Of a DNA stretch of 64,000 bases, positions 37,250-47,853 are shown piece by piece. Origin of the DNA: Devosia sp. Root436. GTDB taxonomy: Bacteria > Pseudomonadota > Alphaproteobacteria > Rhizobiales > Devosiaceae. The position numbers and the translations under genes are program-made. The notes below the pieces were generated by a model. That model saw only the letters and a list, made by a program, of their open reading frames with translations, was not told where the DNA came from and did not search any database. Location: NCBI RefSeq assembly GCF_001426345.1, contig NZ_LMEM01000013.1, positions 1 to 64,000 on the forward strand, written 5' to 3'. Positions within the stretch are counted from its first letter, which is position 1; every line of letters starts with the position of its first letter.

Positions 37250-38257
37250 ATGGCGACCATCGATGATGTGTCGAAACGAGCGGGCGTGTCCCGGTCGACC
37301 GTGTCCCGGGTCGTGGCCGATAACGGCTATGTCTCGGAGGAAAAACGCCGCGCCATCCAGAAGGCCATAGAAGAGCTCGGCTATCGCCCCAATACCCTGG
37401 CCCAGGCCCTGCGCTCCAATCGCTCCAACATGATCGGCGCCGTGGTGGTCGATGTGGGCACGCCCTATTTCGCCAACATGGTCTATGGCCTGCAGCGCGC
37501 CACCCGTAAGGCCGGCAAGGCGCTGATGGTGTCGTCGGGCTATGCCGACCAGGACGAGGAGGCCCGCGCCATCATCGAACTGGTCGATCGCTCCTGCGAC
37601 GGCATCCTGCTCTATCTGGAACGCCCGCTGCGCGCGGACGTGGTCGAGATCATCCGCGCCGCCCATATCCCGGTGGTGATGATCGGCCGCATGGGCTGCG
37701 AGGTTGCCCGCGGCTCGGTGCAGCTCGACAATTTCGGCGGCGCCCGCGATGCGGTGGGCTTCCTGCTCGACCACGGCCACCGCAAGATCGTCCATTTGTC
37801 CGGCCAGGCTGATTTCGGCGATACCGCCGCCCGCCTCGAGGGCATTGCCGAGGCACTCGCGGCCCACGGCATGAGCATGGCCGATATCAAGGTGGTCAAC
37901 GGCGAGTTCAGCCAGGAATTCGGCTATTCGGCCACCATGGCCCTGCTCGATGAAGGCCATGATTTCACCGCCATCTTTGCCGGCGACGACGATATGGCGG
38001 CCGGTGTGCTGCTGGCCCTGCGCCATGCCGGCAAGTCGGTGCCCTTGGACGTGTCGGTCATCGGCTTCGACGATGCCTTTCACGCGCGCCACCTGTGGCC
38101 CCCGCTCACCACTATCAGGCAGCCGGTCGACGAGATCGGCGAGACTGCGGCAAACCTGCTGCTCAAGCTCTTGGGCGAGCCCGGCTCGGCCATGCTGCAG
38201 ACCACTATCGGGACCTCGCTGGTCGTGCGCGACAGCGTCGGTCCCGCCAGGCCTTAG
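37250..38257 (+). CDS. LacI family transcriptional regulator
   Basis: 335 aa. N-terminal LacI helix-turn-helix (ATIDDVSKRAGVSRSTVSRV) and hinge (RPNTLAQALRSNRS), then a periplasmic-binding-protein-like effector domain (residues 60-335) with IIGFDDAFHARHLWPPLTT-type C-terminal features (VIGFDDAF). It precedes a complete Opp/Dpp-type importer on the same strand. The palindrome before its start is matched upstream of the binding-protein gene, so it probably represses both itself and the importer. Its effector is most likely a sugar or oligosaccharide. GAGGACGGC lies before the ATG. Confidence 0.93.
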   Translation: MATIDDVSKRAGVSRSTVSRVVADNGYVSEEKRRAIQKAIEELGYRPNTLAQALRSNRSNMIGAVVVDVGTPYFANMVYGLQRATRKAGKALMVSSGYADQDEEARAIIELVDRSCDGILLYLERPLRADVVEIIRAAHIPVVMIGRMGCEVARGSVQLDNFGGARDAVGFLLDHGHRKIVHLSGQADFGDTAARLEGIAEALAAHGMSMADIKVVNGEFSQEFGYSATMALLDEGHDFTAIFAGDDDMAAGVLLALRHAGKSVPLDVSVIGFDDAFHARHLWPPLTTIRQPVDEIGETAANLLLKLLGEPGSAMLQTTIGTSLVVRDSVGPARP

Positions 38258-38376
38258 CGAAAGGAGGCGAGGGAGGAGGGACGACCGTCTGGCCGGTTGG
38301 CGCAGGAGACGCCGGCACGAGGAGGCGAGACGACTATCGTTGGCAACGGCAGCGCCGCGGCCGCACAGGGAGTTTA

Positions 38377-38390
38377 TGGGATCGATCTCA
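38377..38390. promoter_or_regulatory. Second CelR/CebR-like LacI operator, before the Opp-type operon
   Basis: TGGGATCGATCTCA, 12 of 14 bases identical to the site at 37207-37220. It lies 40 bases before the TTG start of the binding-protein gene, a natural repression position. Confidence 0.5.
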
Positions 38391-38429
38391 CATGGGAGTG
38401 TGGGCGACCCGCCAAAGGAGGAAAAGACC

Positions 38430-40109
38430 TTGCATAAGATCGGACTATTGACCGTGCTGGCCGGCGCCTTGCTGACCACCAGCGCCATCGTGCCGGCCGT
38501 CGGGCAGGAAGAGGTGATATTGCGCCTCTTGCCCTATCACACCGATGCCATGGTAGAGAATTTCAACCCCAACAATCCCACCGGCCCACAGCAGCGCACG
38601 CGCGACTTTACCTATGAGCCGCTGTGGATCGAAAATGTCTGGAACCCCGAAGCCGACGTTCCGGGCCTGGCCATGTCCTACGAGATCGCCGAGGACCTCA
38701 AGAGCGTCACCTGGAAACTGCGTCCCGACACCAAGTGGAGCGACGGCGAGGCTTTCAACGCCGACGACGTGGTGTTCACCTTCAACTACGCCAAGGCGCA
38801 CCCCGATTACCCCATGGGCATCGACGTCTATAGCGAGGAAACCGGCACCGGCAACGTCGTCAGCGCCGAGAAGATCGACGACCTGACCGTCCGCTTCAAC
38901 CTGCACGAACCGGACTCGCTGGCGCGCTACGGCCAGGGCCAGATTTATCCGCTGCCCGAGCATATCTGGAGCAGCGTCGACGATCCCAAGAACTTCGCCA
39001 ATACCACGCCCGTCGCCACCGGCCCGTGGACCGAAGTGCGCAATTTCTCGCGCAGCGGCTATGAAGTCTGCCGCAATACCCTCAGCCACTACAATGCCGA
39101 TAACAAGATCGACTGCCTGAGCTTCCCACAGATGAACGGCAACGAGCAGACCGTCGCGGCGCTCTCTGCCGGCGATCTGGACTGGCTGGGCGATGGCCTC
39201 ACCGACCCGGACATCACTTTCCTGCCGCAGTCCGAATTCAACAATTACTGGCTGCCCGCCGGTTCGGACGTGAACCTGCAGCTCAACACCACCAAGGCGC
39301 CATTCAACAATCTCGAATTCCGCAAGGCCATGTCGGTCGCCATCGATCGCGATACGCTGGTGGATATCTCAACCTTTGGCCTCACCACGCATACGCGCTT
39401 CCCCATCGGCACCGGCGAGATGTTCAACACCTGGTACGACGAAGCCGCGCTTCAGCCTTATGAATGGCTGATGCAGTACACCCCCGAAAAGGCCGTGGAA
39501 CTGCTCGATGCCGCCGGCTTCGTCGACAAGGACGGCGACGGCTGGCGCGACAATCCCGACGGCTCGCCGATTTCCTTCGGCATCTCCATGCCGTCGGGCT
39601 GGACCGACTGGGTCAATACCGGCCAGACCGTCGCGGAAAACCTCCAGGATGTCGGCATCAATGCCAGCCTCAAGACCATGGATGAAGGCGCCTGGTTCGA
39701 TGGCGTGCCGCAGGGCAATTTCGACGTCTATGTCATGTGGACCAATGGCGGCGCGACGCCGTTCAGCCAGTACCAGCCGATGTTCAACCCGCGCCAGATG
39801 GTGCCCGGCCAGATCGACTTCCAGGCCATGCACCAGCTGGTAATCCCTGGCATCGAAGAGGCACTGGACAAGTTCCGCAGCACCTCCGATCGTGATGCGC
39901 AGCTCGCCGATATCGGCGAAGTCCACAAGCTCGTGGCCGAGAACGTGCCGGTCATCTCGCTGTTCGCCAACCCGACCTGGTACGAATATTCCACCCGCCA
40001 CTTCACCGGCTGGGTGACCGAAGACGATCCGCGTTACCGTCCGCAGGTGCATGACGGCACCCGTGAGCGCGTGCTGCATGCCCTGAGCCTGCAGCCGGTG
40101 GCCGAGTAA
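38430..40109 (+). CDS. Peptide/oligosaccharide ABC transporter substrate-binding protein (SBP family 5)
   Basis: 559 aa periplasmic receptor of an Opp/Dpp-type importer. TTG start at 38430: AGGAGG at 38416-38421 is 8 bases upstream and the signal peptide (LHKIGLLTVLAGALLTTSA, cleavage near AVGQ) begins there. An in-frame ATG at 38376 would translate the operator and leave a poor signal. Family motifs include VTWKLRPDTKWSDGEAF and NADDVVFTFNYAK, and later NNLEFRKAMSVAIDRD. Family-5 receptors carry peptides, nickel or, in several bacteria, cello- and xylo-oligosaccharides; the LacI regulator favours an oligosaccharide. Confidence 0.9.
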   Translation: MHKIGLLTVLAGALLTTSAIVPAVGQEEVILRLLPYHTDAMVENFNPNNPTGPQQRTRDFTYEPLWIENVWNPEADVPGLAMSYEIAEDLKSVTWKLRPDTKWSDGEAFNADDVVFTFNYAKAHPDYPMGIDVYSEETGTGNVVSAEKIDDLTVRFNLHEPDSLARYGQGQIYPLPEHIWSSVDDPKNFANTTPVATGPWTEVRNFSRSGYEVCRNTLSHYNADNKIDCLSFPQMNGNEQTVAALSAGDLDWLGDGLTDPDITFLPQSEFNNYWLPAGSDVNLQLNTTKAPFNNLEFRKAMSVAIDRDTLVDISTFGLTTHTRFPIGTGEMFNTWYDEAALQPYEWLMQYTPEKAVELLDAAGFVDKDGDGWRDNPDGSPISFGISMPSGWTDWVNTGQTVAENLQDVGINASLKTMDEGAWFDGVPQGNFDVYVMWTNGGATPFSQYQPMFNPRQMVPGQIDFQAMHQLVIPGIEEALDKFRSTSDRDAQLADIGEVHKLVAENVPVISLFANPTWYEYSTRHFTGWVTEDDPRYRPQVHDGTRERVLHALSLQPVAE

Positions 40110-40122
40110 ACCTCCCGCGAAG

Positions 40123-40153
40123 GCCGGCGGACCGGGTCACTCGGCCCGCCGGC
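40123..40153 (+). promoter_or_regulatory. Intercistronic stem-loop after the binding-protein gene
   Basis: GCCGGCGG (40123-40130) pairs with CCGCCGGC (40146-40153), and the inner CCG/CGG extends the stem past one mismatch. No T-run follows. This is typical of hairpins that keep binding-protein mRNA above permease mRNA. Confidence 0.55.
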
Positions 40154-40184
40154 AGTTGCCTTTCGTCGAGGGAAAGGAGACGGC

Positions 40185-41156
40185 ATGATCTTCCTGCTGA
40201 GGCGGCTAGCCTTCTACATCGGTGCCTTCTTCCTGGCGGTCACCTTCAATTTTTTCATCCCGCGGCTGATGCCCGGCGATCCGTCGGCGCGCATCATCGC
40301 CTCCTTCCAGGGCCGTCTCAACGAGGCCCAGGTCGAGGCCATCCGCAAGTCCTATGGCTTTACCGGCTCGCTCTGGGAGCAATATGTCACCTATGTCGGC
40401 TCGATCATGCGGCTCGATTTCGGCATCTCGACCGTGCAGTTTCCCGAGCCGACGGCCTCGCTGCTATTCTATGCCGCCACCTGGACGCTGGTGCTGGTCG
40501 GGCTGGCGATCTTCTTCGCCTTCACCATCGGCAGCTTCATGGGCATCCACGCCGCCTGGCATCGCGGCGGCTTCTTCGACAGCTTCTTCACCCCCATCAA
40601 CGTGATGCTCAACGCCTTCACCCCGGCCATCGTGGCCTTGCTGCTATTCTATGCCTTCTCCCTGCAATTGCAGTGGTTTCCGCTGGGGCGGGCGCATAGC
40701 ACCTCGATCATGCCGGCCTTTTCCGTCGAGTTCATCGGCAGCGTGCTCTACCACGCCACCCTGCCGGTCATGTCCATCTTCCTTGTCAGCTTCGGCGGCT
40801 GGCACCTGGGCATGCGCAACGTGATGATCAACCTGCTCAATGAGGATTTCGTCATCCTCGCCAAAGCCAAGGGATTATCCGACCGCCGCGTGCGCTATCG
40901 CTATGTCGCCCGCAACGCCATCCTGCCGCAGATCACCGCTCTGGCCCTCTCCATCGGTTTCCTGCTCGGCGGCGCGCTGGTGACCGAGCAGGTGTTCAAC
41001 TATCCGGGCCTCGGCAAATTCACCTTCACCGCCATCGGCTCGCGCGACTATTCCTTCATCCAGGGGCAGTTGCTGCTGCTCACCGCCTCCGTGCTGGTGG
41101 CAAACCTGCTGTCCGACATCGCCAATGTCATCCTCGATCCCCGGCTCAGGACATGA
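40185..41156 (+). CDS. ABC transporter permease (DppB/OppB type)
   Basis: 323 aa with six transmembrane helices. The N-terminal helix LRRLAFYIGAFFLAVTFNFF is followed by PRLMPGDPSARI, the family hallmark. The ATPase-contact loop is near VILAKAKGLSDRRVRYRYVA. AAAGGAGACGGC precedes the ATG. Partner of the DppC-type permease after a family A repeat. Complete and of normal length. Confidence 0.93.
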   Translation: MIFLLRRLAFYIGAFFLAVTFNFFIPRLMPGDPSARIIASFQGRLNEAQVEAIRKSYGFTGSLWEQYVTYVGSIMRLDFGISTVQFPEPTASLLFYAATWTLVLVGLAIFFAFTIGSFMGIHAAWHRGGFFDSFFTPINVMLNAFTPAIVALLLFYAFSLQLQWFPLGRAHSTSIMPAFSVEFIGSVLYHATLPVMSIFLVSFGGWHLGMRNVMINLLNEDFVILAKAKGLSDRRVRYRYVARNAILPQITALALSIGFLLGGALVTEQVFNYPGLGKFTFTAIGSRDYSFIQGQLLLLTASVLVANLLSDIANVILDPRLRT

Positions 41157-41197
41157 GGGGCAAGATGAGTATTGTGGCCCCCATGACCTCCCTTATT

Positions 41198-41317
41198 CCT
41201 CTCCCCGTCGGGGAGAGGTGGCTCGGGGAAGCCGAGTCGGTGAGGGGGAATCGCGCCACGTCCACAGCGTCCCCCTCATCCGGCGCTGCGCGCCACCTTC
41301 TCCCCGACGGGGAGAAG
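41198..41317. repeat. Family A palindromic repeat
   Basis: CCTCTCCCCGTCGGGGAGAG...GTGAGGGGGAATCGCG / CGTCCCCCTCATCC...CCTTCTCCCCGACGGGGAGA. It splits the two permease genes of one importer operon. Confidence 0.85.
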
Positions 41318-41336
41318 AACAGCAGGAGCCGCACCT

Positions 41337-42371
41337 ATGGCTGAACTTACACAATCCATGCCACTGGGCATCTCCCGCCCCATCCCCACGGTGACCGATA
41401 ACCCGCCGCCGACCCAGGCCGAATTGATGGCCGAACTCGGCCTCAAATCGCGACCCGGCTGGACCAGCCGCCTGCCGCCCGGCCTTGCCGCCTTCGTCAC
41501 CAATGGCAAGGGCATGGTCGGCGTCGTCATCCTGCTGGCGCTGATCCTCACCGCTTTGTTCGCGCCGCTGCTGACCAGCTACGATCCCAATCGACGCGCC
41601 GGCAAGCCCCATGTCCAGCCCGGCTATGAGCACGTCCTGGGCACCACCCGCATGGGCAAGGACGCTTTTACCCAGCTGGTCTATGGCGGCCGTGTCAGCC
41701 TGACCGTCGGCATCGGCGCCGGTCTCGCCGCGGCGATGATCGGCCTGGCGCTCGGCATTTCGGCCGGCTATTTCGGTGGCCGCACCGACGACATCATCAC
41801 CTTCTTCGTCAATGTGGTGCTGGTCCTGCCGGGCCTGCCGCTCATCATCGTCATCGCCACCATGGTCGAAACCGCCGGGCCACCCGTCATCGGCCTGGTG
41901 CTGGCGTTGACCGGCTGGGGTTGGGCCGCCCGGACCATAAGAACGCAGACCCTGGCCCTCCGCGCCCGCGAATTCGTGCTGGCGGCCGAGCTGATGGGCG
42001 AAAAGAAATGGCGCATCATCCTCATCGAGATTTTCCCCAACATGCTCAGCTTCGTCATGGGCGGCTTCGTGTTGGGCACCATCGCCGCCATCCTGGCCGA
42101 AGCGGCGCTTGAATTCATCGGCCTGGGCGATCCCAATTCGGTTACGTGGGGCACTATGCTCTATTGGGCGCAAAAGAACCTCGCATTGCAGAGCGGCGCC
42201 TGGTGGGAGATCTGGCCGCCCTGCATCGCCATCATGCTCACCGGCGCGGCCCTCGTCTTGATCAACTTTGCGGTCGACGAAATTACCAATCCGCAGCTCA
42301 AGGCGAGCCGCAAGATTGGCCGGATCAGGCGCTTCCTCAGCCGCCGTGGAAGGAGCGCCGATGTCTTCTGA
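41337..42371 (+). CDS. ABC transporter permease (DppC/OppC type)
   Basis: 344 aa with six helices. The long cytoplasmic N-tail (about 55 residues) and first helix MVGVVILLALILTALFAPLL are followed by GTTRMGKDAFTQLVYGGRVS, the DppC motif. The ATPase-contact loop is ALRAREFVLAAELMGEKKW. The gene ends inside the next one: its last 11 bases overlap the ATPase start, consistent with tight coupling. CAGGAG lies upstream of the ATG. Confidence 0.93.
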   Translation: MAELTQSMPLGISRPIPTVTDNPPPTQAELMAELGLKSRPGWTSRLPPGLAAFVTNGKGMVGVVILLALILTALFAPLLTSYDPNRRAGKPHVQPGYEHVLGTTRMGKDAFTQLVYGGRVSLTVGIGAGLAAAMIGLALGISAGYFGGRTDDIITFFVNVVLVLPGLPLIIVIATMVETAGPPVIGLVLALTGWGWAARTIRTQTLALRAREFVLAAELMGEKKWRIILIEIFPNMLSFVMGGFVLGTIAAILAEAALEFIGLGDPNSVTWGTMLYWAQKNLALQSGAWWEIWPPCIAIMLTGAALVLINFAVDEITNPQLKASRKIGRIRRFLSRRGRSADVF

Positions 42372-43332
42372 CCGGGTTTTGCTGGAGGTCCGCAACCTCA
42401 CCGTCGACTATGTGGGCGACAATTCCATCGCCCGCGCCGTCAACGGCATCGACTTCGATATCCGCGAGGGGGAGGCCTTTGGCCTCGCCGGCGAAAGCGG
42501 CTGCGGCAAGTCCACCGTCGCCTTCGCCCTGGCCCGCCTGACCCGCCTGCCGGGCCTGGTCTCGGGCGGCTCGGTACGCTTCGGCGGCGAGGAAGTCCTG
42601 CAGTTCGAAAAGGCCCGCCTCAAGGCCTATCGCTGGCGCGAAGTGAGCTTCGTCTTCCAGTCCGCCATGAACGCGCTCAATCCGGTGATCCCGGTTTCCG
42701 AGCAGATCATGGACGTCATCGAGACGCACAATCCCGAACTGGGTGAAAAGGGCGCCCGCGCCCGGGCCGTCGAAATGTTCGAGCTGGTCGGCATCCCGCC
42801 GCAGCGGCTCGACGATTTTCCCCATCAATTCTCCGGCGGCATGCGCCAGCGCATCTGCATCGCCATTGCTCTGGCGCTCAATCCGCGCCTCATCATCATG
42901 GACGAGCCGACCACCGCGCTCGACGTGGTGGTGCAACGCGACATCATCGAGCAGATCGTCGAACTCAAGAGCCGCCTCGGCTTTTCGGTCCTGTTCATCA
43001 CCCACGATCTGGGCCTGATGATCGAATTCTGCGACCGCATCGGCGTCATGTATTCCGGCGAATTGGTGGAAGTGGCCCCCGCCAGTTCGATCCTCACCAA
43101 TCCGCAACACCCCTATACGCGCGCCCTCGGCAGCAGCTTCCCGCCATTGACCGGCCCGCGTCAGCGCCTCGAGGGCATTGCCGGCTCCCCGCCCGATCTG
43201 CGGGCGCTGCCGCAAGGCTGCCGCTTCTCGCCCCGCTGCCCCCACGCCATGGCGGTGTGCTCTGAAACCGCGCCCGAACTGCGCTTCTACCCCCAGCATG
43301 AAAGCGAGGCGGCATGTCACTTGCTGAACTAG
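42361..43332 (+). CDS. Oligopeptide-type ABC transporter ATP-binding protein (DppD/OppD type)
   Basis: 323 aa. Walker A GESGCGKST, Q-loop FVFQSAMNALNPV, signature FSGGMRQR, Walker B LIIMDEPTTALD, H-loop ITHDLGL, and the C-terminal oligo_HPY region GCRFSPRCPHAMAVC with its Cys pattern (Fe-S site in some homologues). One of the two ATPases of the importer. Start ATG at 42361 behind AAGGAGCGCCG; longer in-frame versions run into the permease gene. Confidence 0.93.
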   Translation: MSSDRVLLEVRNLTVDYVGDNSIARAVNGIDFDIREGEAFGLAGESGCGKSTVAFALARLTRLPGLVSGGSVRFGGEEVLQFEKARLKAYRWREVSFVFQSAMNALNPVIPVSEQIMDVIETHNPELGEKGARARAVEMFELVGIPPQRLDDFPHQFSGGMRQRICIAIALALNPRLIIMDEPTTALDVVVQRDIIEQIVELKSRLGFSVLFITHDLGLMIEFCDRIGVMYSGELVEVAPASSILTNPQHPYTRALGSSFPPLTGPRQRLEGIAGSPPDLRALPQGCRFSPRCPHAMAVCSETAPELRFYPQHESEAACHLLN

Positions 43333-43340
43333 ACCTTTCT

Positions 43341-43466
43341 CACCTCTCCCTCTGGGGGAGAGGTCGGCCCGAAGGGCCGGGTGAGGGGGCCTTCCTCCGC
43401 ACATCAAGACAAGGCCCCCTCACCCGCCTTGCTGCGCAAGTCGACCTCTCCCCCAAGGGAGAGGTG
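43341..43466. repeat. Family A palindromic repeat
   Basis: CACCTCTCCCTCTGGGGGAG...GGCCCGAAGGGCC...GGGTGAGGGGGCC / GGCCCCCTCACCC...GACCTCTCCCCCAAGGGAGA. It lies between the two ATPase genes, and the GGGAGG of the next gene's RBS directly abuts its right end. Confidence 0.85.
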
Positions 43467-43476
43467 GGAGGCTCAC

Positions 43477-44487
43477 ATGTCTCTCACTGAACTTGAACAC
43501 GCCCCGATCACGCCGGACACCGGCCGCGCCGTCATAGAAATGGACAGCGTCGACAAGGACTTCATCCTCGGCGGCACCTTCTTCAACCAGACCGTGTTGC
43601 GGGCGCTGTCGGGGGTTTCTCTCAAGCTGGTCAGCGGCCGTGCGCTGGCGCTGGTGGGCGAGTCCGGTTCGGGCAAGTCCACCTGCGCCCGCATGCTGGC
43701 CCGCGTCTATACGCCAACGCGCGGCAGCATCACCTTCGAAGGCGAGGATATCACCAAATTCTCCGGCAAGCGACTGGCCCAGTATCGCGCCGATGTGCAG
43801 ATGGTATTCCAGGATCCGTTCGGTTCGCTCAATCCCACCCAGACCATCGGCTACCACCTCGAGCGCCCGCTGCGCCTGCACCGCCCCGACCTCCAGGGCA
43901 AGGCCGTGCAGCAGGAAATGCTGGCGCTGCTCGATCGTGTCGGCCTGCGCCCCGCCGCCGATTATCTCAAGCGCCGCCCGCATGAACTCTCCGGCGGCCA
44001 GCGCCAGCGCGTCGCCATTGCCCGCGCCCTTTCCGTGCAGCCGGTCGTGCTGCTGGCGGACGAGCCGACCTCCATGCTCGATGTCTCGGTGCGGCTGGGC
44101 ATTCTCAACCTGCTCGAAGACATGAAGGTGCAGCGCCAGCTCGCCGCGCTCTACATCACCCACGACATCGCCACCGCCCGCTACTTCGCCGAAGATACCG
44201 CCGTGCTCTATGCCGGCCATCTGGTGGAGCAGGGTCCGAGCGAGGAAATCACCGAGCGGCCGCAGCATCCCTATACGCAACTGCTGATCGAAGCCGTGCC
44301 CAACCCTGCCCGCAAGATTTCGACCACCCGCACCCGCCGGGCCGTGGATATCCCCCTCTGGACCGCCCAGAGCAAAGGCTGCCCCTTCGTCTCCCGCTGC
44401 CCGCGCGTGACCGCGATCTGCAAGGAGGTCATGCCCGCGCCAACGGCGGTCGGGCCGGCGCATATGGTGCGGTGTCATCATATCTAG
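43477..44487 (+). CDS. Oligopeptide-type ABC transporter ATP-binding protein (DppF/OppF type)
   Basis: 336 aa. Walker A GESGSGKST, Q-loop MVFQDPFGSLNPT, signature LSGGQRQR, Walker B VLLADEPTSMLD, H-loop ITHDIAT, and C-terminal CPFVSRCPRVTAIC. Second ATPase of the importer. ATG at 43477 has GGGAGG five bases upstream (43466-43471), at the edge of the repeat; an open frame further upstream is repeat sequence and is not coding. Last gene of the operon. Confidence 0.93.
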   Translation: MSLTELEHAPITPDTGRAVIEMDSVDKDFILGGTFFNQTVLRALSGVSLKLVSGRALALVGESGSGKSTCARMLARVYTPTRGSITFEGEDITKFSGKRLAQYRADVQMVFQDPFGSLNPTQTIGYHLERPLRLHRPDLQGKAVQQEMLALLDRVGLRPAADYLKRRPHELSGGQRQRVAIARALSVQPVVLLADEPTSMLDVSVRLGILNLLEDMKVQRQLAALYITHDIATARYFAEDTAVLYAGHLVEQGPSEEITERPQHPYTQLLIEAVPNPARKISTTRTRRAVDIPLWTAQSKGCPFVSRCPRVTAICKEVMPAPTAVGPAHMVRCHHI

Positions 44488-44512
44488 CGTCGGGATCATC
44501 CGCCTGCGCGAT

Positions 44513-44612
44513 GTCATTCCGGCAAAGGCCGGAATCCATCCTGAGATGACTGGCCCGGCAGTGGACGTGGGAAACGCTCGGGATGGATCCCGGCCTTCGC
44601 CGGGATGACATC
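44513..44612. repeat. Family B palindromic repeat
   Basis: GTCATTCCGGCAAAGGCCGG...ATCCATCCTGAG and GGATGGATCCC...GGCCTTCGCCGGGATGACAT. Orientation reversed relative to the copies at 32793 and 36894. Follows the importer operon. Confidence 0.85.
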
Positions 44613-44657
44613 GTGGATAGTTGACGGCATCGAGCAGGATGGGCTCAAACCGCTGTC

Positions 44658-45209
44658 ATGACCCTCCCCCCCGCCTTCTTCGCCCGCCCCGCCCCCGATG
44701 TCGCCCGCGACCTCATCGGCATGACGCTGCTGGTCGACGGCGTCGGCGGTCCCGTGGTCGAGGTCGAAGCCTATGACCCCACGGACCCGGCCTCGCACAG
44801 CTTCAACGGCCCGACGCCCCGCAATTCGGCCATGTTCGGCCCGCCGGGCCATGCCTATGTCTACAAGATTTACGGCATCCACTGGTGCCTCAACTTCGTC
44901 TGCCAACCCGGCAGCGCCGTGCTGATCCGCGCGCTCGAACCGGCCCATGGCGTCCATCTCATGCAGGAGCGCCGCGGCGGTCTCCCCGATCGCCAGCTCT
45001 GCTCCGGTCCCGGCAAGCTCTGCCAGGCCTTGGGGATCACCATCGCCCACAATGCCCTGCCGCTTGACGCCGCCCCGTTCGACCTGCTGCCGGCCGACCG
45101 GAGCCACGATATCGCCACCGGCCCGCGCATCGGCATCACCAAGGGCGTCGAAACCCCCTGGCGCTTCGTCCGCCGCGGCTCCCCCTTCCTCAGCAAACCG
45201 CTGCGCTGA
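44658..45209 (+). CDS. DNA-3-methyladenine glycosylase (AAG/MPG family)
   Basis: 183 aa. It removes alkylated purines (3-methyladenine, hypoxanthine and relatives) in base excision repair. Family core: [20 protein letters not shown] with the catalytic Glu, then [19 protein letters not shown], and [11 protein letters not shown] with the DNA-contacting loop. Length normal for bacterial members. No obvious RBS before ATG 44658. Stand-alone between two repeats. Confidence 0.93.
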   Translation: MTLPPAFFARPAPDVARDLIGMTLLVDGVGGPVVEVEAYDPTDPASHSFNGPTPRNSAMFGPPGHAYVYKIYGIHWCLNFVCQPGSAVLIRALEPAHGVHLMQERRGGLPDRQLCSGPGKLCQALGITIAHNALPLDAAPFDLLPADRSHDIATGPRIGITKGVETPWRFVRRGSPFLSKPLR

Positions 45210-45215
45210 ATCTTC

Positions 45216-45341
45216 ACCTCTCCCTTTGGGGGAGAGGTCGGCGCGCAGTGCCGGGTGAGGGGGCCTTTAATGGGTGCGGTGTTTGGGGAAGGCCCCCTCA
45301 CTCGACCCAAGAGGGTCGACCTCTCCCCCAAAGGGAGAGGT
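45216..45341. repeat. Family A palindromic repeat
   Basis: CACCTCTCCCTTTGGGGGAG...GCGCGCAGTGCC...GGGTGAGGGGGCC / GGCCCCCTCACTCG...GACCTCTCCCCCAAAGGGAG. It fills the first part of the 315-bp gene-free stretch 45210-45524; the rest (45342-45524) is a probable promoter region with no other structure I can support. Confidence 0.85.
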
Positions 45342-45524
45342 AAGGAAGAAGAGGGAACCATCCTCCGCCTCAAGCGCTTCCTCTTCCAGAGGCCGGCCCG
45401 CGTCAACCGGACATGGTGGTATAGGGAACGAAGCGGTTTTTCCGGTTTCCCGCTTCGGCCAACGCAGTGGCAGCCGAGCCCTTGTCCCACCCGTGCCGGC
45501 CTTGTCCGCATAAGGAGACGAGCC

Positions 45525-45842
45525 ATGCCCCAGGGTGACAAATCCGCCTATACCGACAAGCAGAAGCGCAAGGCCGAACATATCGAGGAAGGCTACGAGG
45601 ATCGCGGCGTGTCCCACGCGGAGGCCGAACGCCGCGCCTGGGCCACCGTCAACAAGGATGATGGCGGCGGCAAGAAATCCGGCTCCGGCCGTGGCAAGCA
45701 TACCGGCCATCCCGCCGCCCACAAGGGCGGTGAAAAGGGCGGCGAGGCTTCCGCCAGCCGCTCCGCGGCGGAACGCTCTGCGTCGGCCAAGAAGGCCGCT
45801 GCCACCCGCAAGCGCAATGCCGAGCACCACGCGCACCACTAG
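45525..45842 (+). CDS. Small basic Lys/His/Gly-rich protein (often annotated plasmid stabilization protein)
   Basis: 105 aa. The N-terminal MPQGDKSAYTDKQKRKAEHI and EEGYEDRGVSHAEAERRAW block is conserved in rhizobia and relatives, where such proteins are annotated as plasmid stabilization or stress-related proteins without proven function. The C-terminal half is low complexity: Lys/Gly/Ser (GGGKKSGSGRGKHTG), Ala/Ser/Lys (KKAAATRKR) and a His-rich end HHAHH. Histone-like DNA binding or desiccation protection are possible. AAGGAGACG precedes the ATG. Confidence 0.75.
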   Translation: MPQGDKSAYTDKQKRKAEHIEEGYEDRGVSHAEAERRAWATVNKDDGGGKKSGSGRGKHTGHPAAHKGGEKGGEASASRSAAERSASAKKAAATRKRNAEHHAHH

Positions 45843-45955
45843 GAGGGGCCATCGCCGCCTTCACCCGTTCGGTCGCGGGCAACTTTGCCGACATGCTTTT
45901 CCGGCGGCGGGATCGTCGGTGGATAGCGCGACGGCGTGATTTCTGCCGCCTTGCG

Positions 45956-45992
45956 GCTCACCCCGCCCCTGTGATCCAAGGGCGGGGTGAGC
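45956..45992. promoter_or_regulatory. Strong GC hairpin just upstream of recQ
   Basis: GCTCACCCCGCCC (45956-45968) and GGGCGGGGTGAGC (45980-45992) form a perfect 13-bp stem with an 11-base loop. It has no T-run on the plus strand. It covers the alternative GTG start of recQ at 45987, which favours the ATG at 46008. Possible terminator for the upstream gene or a translation control element. Confidence 0.6.
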
Positions 45993-46007
45993 ACTGTTGA
46001 ATCGGGC

Positions 46008-47840
<1,833 letters not shown>

Positions 47841-47853
47841 TGAAACGGGACAA

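Noticed and set aside
37950..38430. Extension of the family 5 binding-protein frame upstream into the LacI gene.
   Set aside because: The frame is open but the signal peptide and a perfect SD place the start at TTG 38430.
45354..45379. EcfG general-stress promoter (GGAAC-N16-CGCTT) before the small basic protein gene.
   Set aside because: The -10 part has a mismatch to CGTT and it is about 145 bases from the start; too weak to list as a feature, though the gene type fits stress control.
45525..45842. Toxin-antitoxin or plasmid maintenance module.
   Set aside because: Only the name in homologues suggests it; there is no partner gene, replication gene or plasmid feature in the window.
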